NCBI GenBank assembly: GCA_032622095.1
Contig: CP136064.1
Coordinates: forward strand, 148,794,819 to 148,858,818
Source: Siphonodentalium dalli
Lineage: Eukaryota > Mollusca > Scaphopoda > Gadilida > Siphonodentaliidae
Length of the DNA: 64,000 nucleotides
Reading direction: 5' to 3'
The position numbers and the translations under genes were made by a program. The notes beneath the pieces were generated by a model that was not told the origin of the DNA, did no database searches, and saw only the letters and a list, made by a program, of their open reading frames with translations. Positions 57,835-64,000 of this stretch are shown here, piece after piece (positions within the stretch are counted from its first letter, which is position 1; every line of letters starts with the position of its first letter).

Positions 57835-59960
57835 CTATATCTATATTTGCGAATGTCTGTTTGTGTTCTATAGAAATTGACAGGGGACCATCTAGATGAT
57901 ACCAAAGGGGTCTGGTCTACTAGGGGTAACTTTTTACGAGAAAGATAATGGTGCGGGTTAGAATTTTCTAAAGTGACGCTGTTGTTGTCAGGGGCAGAAA
58001 AGGGGAGGGGCAGAATTGTTTTTTGTCGCCGATTGCCACGAAACTTACATATAATCATCCCCATGATATGAAGAATCTAATGGTGTGGTTTAAATATGTC
58101 AAAAGTGGCATTGTTCATGTCAGTGATGCACGGAAGGGGAAAGGGGCACCAAAATTGATAAAACTAATTTTAGCGCCCATTTCCACCAAATTGGTATACC
58201 TGTATATTCTTCTTCATGATACAAGGAATCTAATTTTGCAATTTAAAGAGGCCAGATTGGTGTTGTTTGGATGAGAGATTGGGGGGGGCACTAAATTTGA
58301 TAAGAATGGGTTTAGTTGCCGATTGCCACCACACATATACAAAATCATCCCCATGGTATGAGATGTCTAATGGTGTGGCTTAAATCTATCAAAAGTGGCC
58401 TCATTCGAGTGAGGGATGCACTGAAAGGGAGAGAGGCACCAAAATTGATACATAATATTTTTAGCGTCAATTTCCACCGGGTCAATCTAGTAGGTCAGAC
58501 TGATTTAAAGAGTTAAACAAACCCCGACACGGTCCGGCTGATTTAATCTTGTGGTTTAAAGACACCATATTGGTGCTGTTTGGGTGAGAGATGGGGGGGT
58601 GGGCACCAAATTTGATAAAAAAAAATTGAGTCGCCGATTAGCACCAAACTTATACATGTAAATAATCATCTCCATGATATCAGGAGTGTAATTGTGTGGT
58701 GTAATTATGTCACAAGTGGGGCCATTCGAGTGAGTGGTGCATAGAGGTGAGAGGGACACAACAATTAGAACAATATGTTTAGTGCCGATTTCCACCATAT
58801 TGTTACATATTCTTCTCTGCGATACGAGGAATCTAATCAAATTGGTGCCTTTTGTGTGAGAGACCTTAAATTTGATACGAATTTGTATACTCGCCAGTTT
58901 TCACCAATTTTATATATATATGCATCTCCATAATGAGTCTAAGTGTGTGGTTTAATGGTGACAAAAGTGGCGCCGCTTGAGTCCGAAATAGGGACGGGAG
59001 GGTCACCAAAACTGATAAAAAATATTTTTAGTACCAATTACCATCAAATTCATACACGCTCTTCTCAAATGATACGAGGAATCGTGCTGTATGTCTGTGT
59101 GTGTTATATATAAAACTTCATGGGGTACAATCAAGATGGCACCAAGGAGGTCTAAGATGGGTATTTTTTTTACAAGGAAGATAATGGTGCAGGTTAAAAT
59201 TTGAAAAAGTGACGCTGTTGGTGTCAGGGAAAGAAACAGGGGAAAGGCGGCCAAATTTCAAAAAAATATGTGAAATAGTTTTGTCGCAGATTTCCACCAA
59301 AGCATACATAATCACCTCCACGATATGGCGCTGTCAAGTCAGCGTTGCAGGGGGGCATCAACAATTGATTTAATAAACTATTTTTAGCGCAGATTTCCAC
59401 CAAATTGATATACTATTCTTCTCCATGATACGTCAGGAATATAATTGTGTGATTTAAACATGCCAAATTGCTGTCTTTTGGGTGAGAGATGGGGGTCATA
59501 ACTATGATAAGAATTTGTTTAGTTGCCGATTACCACCAAACCTATATATAATCATCTCCAGTATATCATGCATCCATGAGTCTAATGGACCTGGTTTAAA
59601 TATGTCAAAAGTGGTGCCGTTAAAGTCATGCATGAGGATGGCAGTTGCACCCAAGCTGATACAATATGGTTAGCACTAATTTCCACAAAATTCATACACA
59701 TTCTTTTCTAATGATACAATGGATTAAATCACATTTGGCGTCGTTTGTGTCACGGATGGCGAGCGGATATGCACTATCATTGAAAAGATTGCTATTCGCC
59801 GATATCCACCTATAAGTTATATATAGTCACCCAGGCCATCTCCATGTCATTTTAAGGAGTCTTTGGTGTTCAAATGTCACAATCTCGACAAATGGTGACC
59901 CAATTAAGTCACTTGAACATTTATATCTTCTCAACTGTCATATTTATATGTGGATAGGAA
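57835..59960 (+). repeat. Degenerate tandem array, ~280-300-bp units
   Basis: Recurring words include GCCGATTNCCACCAAACTTA, ATAATCATCTCCATGATAT, GAGTCTAATGGTGTGGTTTA and GTCAAAAGTGG, with unit starts near 58020, 58315, 58630, 58890, 59280, 59520 and 59790. The start at 57843-57970 equals the repeat at 56016. Non-coding; open frames on both strands are by-products. Confidence 0.7.
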
Positions 59961-60544
59961 TCAGGGCATTCACATAATGAGCTAGCAAAAACAGATACAT
60001 AGAAGAAGCATTAAAAGTATATTTATCATTCTATTTAAGAGATACATATATTCTTGCAAACTGAGAGACCCCAAACCATCAGAGGATTGCATATTAGAAT
60101 AGCTCGTGTATATATTATAACACAATTGAGTCTGTTCCATTCAATACAGTTTCCACAAAAAAAGTTACAATTTGTCAAGAGATATGGAAATGTATCGAAG
60201 GCCTGTTCAAAAATAGTGGTCACAGTGTGCAGTCAAAATATATTTTGTTCTGATATAAAAGAAAACTCAGTCAGTAGCACATGACTTTTCACAGACTCGT
60301 CGACTAACATAAACAACTCAAAATCTCGCTCTCTGTCAGACACATGTAGCTGATATACATGCGCAGCAACATTTCTTGTAAACTGAGAATATTTAGCCTA
60401 TATATAGCACCATGAACAGAGGAGCACCTGGACGTTTCTTTAAAACATCTGTATCTTCATGGAGATATGATAGCCAGGTGTCCTCAAGATCTTAATCCAA
60501 CCTACTAGATTGATTGATATATCTCTATATGTAAAACCCAATTG

Positions 60545-60725
60545 TCGTCTTTTATTTTTGCGAACTAATGTGTTTATGATGTAAATGTATCATGTTATAA
60601 TGTCTTAAGTATACGCAGTTGTAAATAAATAAATACTTCTTTATTGGTGGAACTGATTAATCGCTATAAACAAAACGACAATCGACAAGGTGTGCCACTA
60701 TTTATATTCCATGGCTGTGTAAGAA
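60545..60725 (+). repeat. Copy of the 56150-56338 repeat
   Basis: Shares TTTTATTTTTGCGAACTNAT, GTGTTTATGATG and TATTCCATG with it. It follows the array and may be the distal end of the same element. Confidence 0.7.
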
Positions 60726-61185
60726 TCATGTTTTGTGATGCTATTTGAATATACAATTTTTGAGAATACGTGTAACACTTTGAGCAAGAGTATTCTCTAT
60801 TTCCAACAAATATCCGCAGCATGCAGAGGGTTTCACATCACTTTAACCTGGGCAATGCCGGGTAACCCTGCTAGTATGACTATAATCCCAATGGTGATAT
60901 TTTGTGCTATATTATACCGAGTTCTGTAAAATCGAATTTTTGAGTGATCAGAAGGGGTTGGGACCCCATGAATGGAATATTTCATTGCTCCAATGGTCAG
61001 TTAACATGCTAAATACAAAATAAAGTCACAATTCTCAATCAGTTCCAAACAGAAACTTAACTTAAAGATCTTGGACAGGGAGTTCTAATTTTGGCACAAA
61101 AATGTGCCAAATCTTAGCTTCACAAAAATGTATACATGTGTAACATATAACAAGATTTTCTCACTATAATTGCATCAAATTGAGT
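60726..61185. other. Intronic sequence with an inverted relic
   Basis: 61100-61165 is an inverted copy of 1255-1312 (TAGCTTCACAAAAATGTATA). The rest is unassigned. Confidence 0.5.
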
Positions 61186-62917
61186 TAAGGGGTCATCTCA
61201 AAACTACTATTGGGATCCCGATAAATATCCCGATAACTCAAAAACTATCTTCTAACTTTCCCGATAGATCCCGGTAGAGCGGTCGCGATTTCCCGAAAAT
61301 ATTCCGATACCGCATCTAAATATTCCGATAACACGCTGATTTCCCGAATATTTCCCGATAAAAGTCCGAAAGTGATACAGCGTGTTTTCGATGACTTTAA
61401 CATTTGTTTCACGAAAATGTAGGCCTATGTCTGTTTTGATAATCGATGAACCGAGCATGTTGTTTTGTTTATATATATGTTTCTGTTTCCTGTTCAATGT
61501 GTTGTCTTTACTTTTGGATTCGTCCATAGCATCCTTCGTAAGCGCATTTTTATTGGGGGTGGAAGCTTGTTTAAAAGAGTTAAAACTCTACACGTTTCAA
61601 GTATTGATTCGAAGTTATTAAATTGTCCATTGAATTATTTTTGCAATGTATACATACAGGCACATATCTCCTACATGCTATGAAGAACACGTCAAAAGGA
61701 ATAGTTTCAAAAAGGTAGTTTCCCTTCAACACTAGCTATAGACTGGTCCAAAGTGAATGTGAGAAAAACAATCAAATATATATTTGATCGAATAAATTAC
61801 CAAACATGTGAAATAAATGCCACAAGATTACGATAATTACTACACATTGGTTTCAAATAGTTGATTTTCAATCGCAGGTAGCTTTCTTAAAACAATATTT
61901 GAGAACTATATTGTTCTGCTGATTTTCCCCCCACCTGATTTGCGCTTATTTTTTGGCGCCATCAGTGTCTAGTAAACAATTCGCACTGCCAGGATTTCGA
62001 TTCATCATTCAAGAATAAATTTGTTCTCAAAACTACGGCCAATAAATATAATTTCTCCCAGTGTATTTTTTTATCAATCATAGTCAATGTAATATAATTC
62101 TTAAAATTGCAGATAACAAATGCGTTGAATCATTATTTTTGAAAATGGCGTGTCTTGCACGTGATTTGCCTCGCCGCCTACTGACACAAGCAATTCAAAT
62201 AAAACATAACACAAGTTTTATGCAGTCAATTCTTTAATTTTTCACATCACAATTTGGCGAATTTCCTGGAGGCTATCTAAGTGATAATGCGCAGTGAATG
62301 TGAACATTAGTAATCACACAACAACAAAATAAGCGCTGACAAAAATGTTTACCCCTCCGAGAACCTCATGCACCTAATGTTCGTACTTGACCCAGTTATG
62401 GTCGATAGATCTCTGCACATTTCGATGCGTCGATCATGCCCATCATATATGACATAATATTGTCGTCAAGTCATTTGAAAATGATGGAATGGCTATTAAT
62501 GTTGATAAAAGTACTTTCTCATCGCGCATTTGAGATATCAAACTAAATAAAAGTGTAAGCAAGACATCTTTTTGAAAAAGATGACGAAAATATACTACGA
62601 ATAAATCGCATCATGACCCAGGTGTTACCTTGACCTTGATGATGCAATCGTGAAATTCGACACTGTCACTGTTGGAACATAATTAGTTGGAATATTGTCA
62701 ACTTATCGAAATAATCAATGCAGCCTATAATTAGTAGTAATTACAGAAAACAAAATGAATGTACAGTAGCAGCCCATGAACACACTTAATTGTCAGTTAA
62801 ATGTTATGATTGCTTCGCGTATTTATAACTATTCATGAAAAAACTACGGATTTACTACTAAATTGTTAATGCTGAAAGTATACATATAAAGCAGGACCCC
62901 CATATGTCATGTTACGA

Positions 62918-62966
62918 ATCTCTATACTCTTCACTAAAGCATAGAGAACAGAGTATAGATTCATGG
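62918..62966. repeat. Hairpin GAATCTCTATACTC / GAGTATAGATTC
   Basis: Arms of about 13 bp around a 20-base loop, followed by CATGGCATGATCGATCT. The word TTCATGGCATGATC also occurs at 26110-26123. Confidence 0.5.
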
Positions 62967-62988
62967 CATGATCGATCTAAAACACACA

Positions 62989-63009
62989 ACCCCCCCCCCC
63001 CCCCCCCCC
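62989..63009. repeat. Poly-C tract, 21 C
   Basis: Preceded by AACACACAA. The length is uncertain for the usual reasons. Confidence 0.85.
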
Positions 63010-63637
63010 ACTCGATTGTGCATGCATTAATTGTGATCGGAGAGCAGCGCCGATTATTTAAGATAGATAAGATAAATTTTATTTAAAAGTTGGAGGTATT
63101 TAAACATATTACAAACACAAGCTCTGAAGATGGTATATACAACTGCATATATATTTGGGTATGATCCCCGCGACTTGATTTTGAAGATCTCCCGATGGGT
63201 GGGGGGTTTATTGTCCGGGTAAAATACCGATATTGTAGCACCCACTGATCACCACACTATATCTATATATATATAATAATTCTACGACATGTGTTCCCCG
63301 ATACTGTAAAACTTTATACTGACAATTTCTCATATTATAGCAAACTATTAAATCAATTATAAAGATAAGCCTATAAAACATAAAATCCCGATAAAAGTCC
63401 GGAGTAATCCCGATACAGAAACTTTCCAAACAGCATGCGGTGTTGTTTTCGGATTATGATACTCCGAAATGAAAGTAAACTCCGATAGAATCCTGATAGA
63501 CTATGTAAATATTCCGATAATTTTCCGATAAACGTTGCGATATTTCCCGATAATAATTCCCTGATAACTGTATATGCTATCGGGATCTATCGGGAAATAG
63601 GCTGATTTCCCGATAGTAGTTTTGAGATGACGCCTAA

Positions 63638-63920
63638 CAGTAAATGGCATCCATCTTGGACGCCATCTTGAATTACAATGCGTACCCCTTGTTTACTTAG
63701 AATTTCACCGTCCATTAACATTTTCTGTTTCTGACCGATAACTCCTGTTTGGATTATTTTATCTGAACCAAGCTAAAACTACAGGCCATTTTCGAATATG
63801 GGTTCTGTCCAATTATTTTCACATGAGTTACGGCCCTTTTTTGACATAGAATTTGACTGCATTTTGGCATTGAAATTAAGGGTATGTCAGATATTCTTTG
63901 TTAAAGCCCTGCAAATCGAT
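63638..63920. other. Intronic sequence, nothing recognised
   Basis: Contains CCATCTTGGACGCCATCTTG near 63650, similar to words in the ~160-bp array. Confidence 0.4.
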
Positions 63921-64000
63921 TTGATTCGATGTGATTTGAAATCGTTCGTCTGATTCGATTCGATTCAAAATTGGCTACCATGATTCGGATTTTGTCGAAT
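63905..64000. mobile_element. Probable left end of a hAT-like element, cut by the window edge
   Basis: TAAAGCCCTGCAAATCGATT is followed by dense GATTCGATTCGATTC words, like the subterminal parts of the element at 45965-47050. Confidence 0.4.

Larger units (their letters stand above)
61189..63634. mobile_element. 2.4-kb non-autonomous element with CCGATA-rich ends and TAA duplication
   Basis: The inverted ends GG(G/C)GTCATCTCAAAACTAC continue through TATTGGGA or TATCGGGA. TAA flanks both sides (61186-61188 and 63635-63637); a 3-bp duplication fits PIF/Harbinger-type elements. About nine CCGATA-like words occur at 61210-61370 and more than ten at 63385-63620, mostly in the same direct orientation at both ends. 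No transposase-like frame is present in the interior. Confidence 0.75.

Noticed and set aside
1-64000. tRNA, rRNA, snRNA or CRISPR features
   Set aside because: I scanned for cloverleaf-type and regularly spaced repeats and found none; tandem arrays here have long variable units without spacers.

Overview
This window is eukaryotic and most likely from a mollusc, probably a bivalve. It is AT-rich, has no operons, and carries repeat types I know from mollusc genomes: a tandem element led by an AGCTCACCTGA hairpin, an element with the CCCCAGGCAACGAAGTT end, pyrimidine-rich CCGTCCGTCC runs, and long poly-G tracts. The species assignment is inference.

The one host gene I can support is a partial DCAF17 ortholog on the + strand. 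DCAF17 is a DDB1- and CUL4-associated substrate receptor. Five exons are visible at 680-818, 29452-29588, 47146-47314, 47944-48051 and 56696-56795. They have consistent splice sites and phases and give 217 uninterrupted codons. The start of the gene lies left of the window and the rest lies right of it, so nearly the whole window is intron. Intron lengths are about 28.6, 17.6, 0.63 and 8.6 kb. A near-identical second copy of the 108-nt exon sits 161 nt downstream with a broken donor site.

The introns are filled with transposable elements. Intron 1 holds (a) arrays of a ~160-bp repeat, (b) a 1.3-kb element with 46-bp inverted ends, (c) a 5-kb decayed palindrome, (d) two microsatellite-headed tandem elements, (e) a frameshifted non-LTR retrotransposon (LINE A) split by a complete 5.4-kb PIF/Harbinger transposon, and (f) a second ~160-bp array directly before exon 2. 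The Harbinger has 37-bp terminal repeats, a 3-bp target duplication, a DDE transposase with one in-frame stop, and an intact Myb-like gene. Intron 2 holds a pogo/Tigger relic interrupted by a satellite-armed foldback, a broken ORF of unknown function split by an insertion, a degenerate LINE on the minus strand (LINE B), a short mariner-type MITE, and a 1.09-kb hAT-type element with an 8-bp target duplication. Intron 4 and the sequence after exon 5 hold a third LINE relic (LINE C), a diverged direct duplication whose second copy carries a TTAA-flanked MITE absent from the first, a second copy of the mariner-type MITE with a recognisable empty site, a 2-kb degenerate tandem array, and a 2.4-kb element with CCGATA-rich ends.

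Two observations stand out. First, the two copies of the mariner-type MITE differ mainly by T-to-C changes on one strand across both hairpin arms, a pattern resembling A-to-I editing of the opposite strand. Second, several otherwise unrelated repeat families share one layout (opening palindrome, CCGTCC-type run, tandem units) and one core word, approximately TGAAATTTGGTATGGATGTT. I found no tRNA, rRNA, CRISPR or bacterial features.
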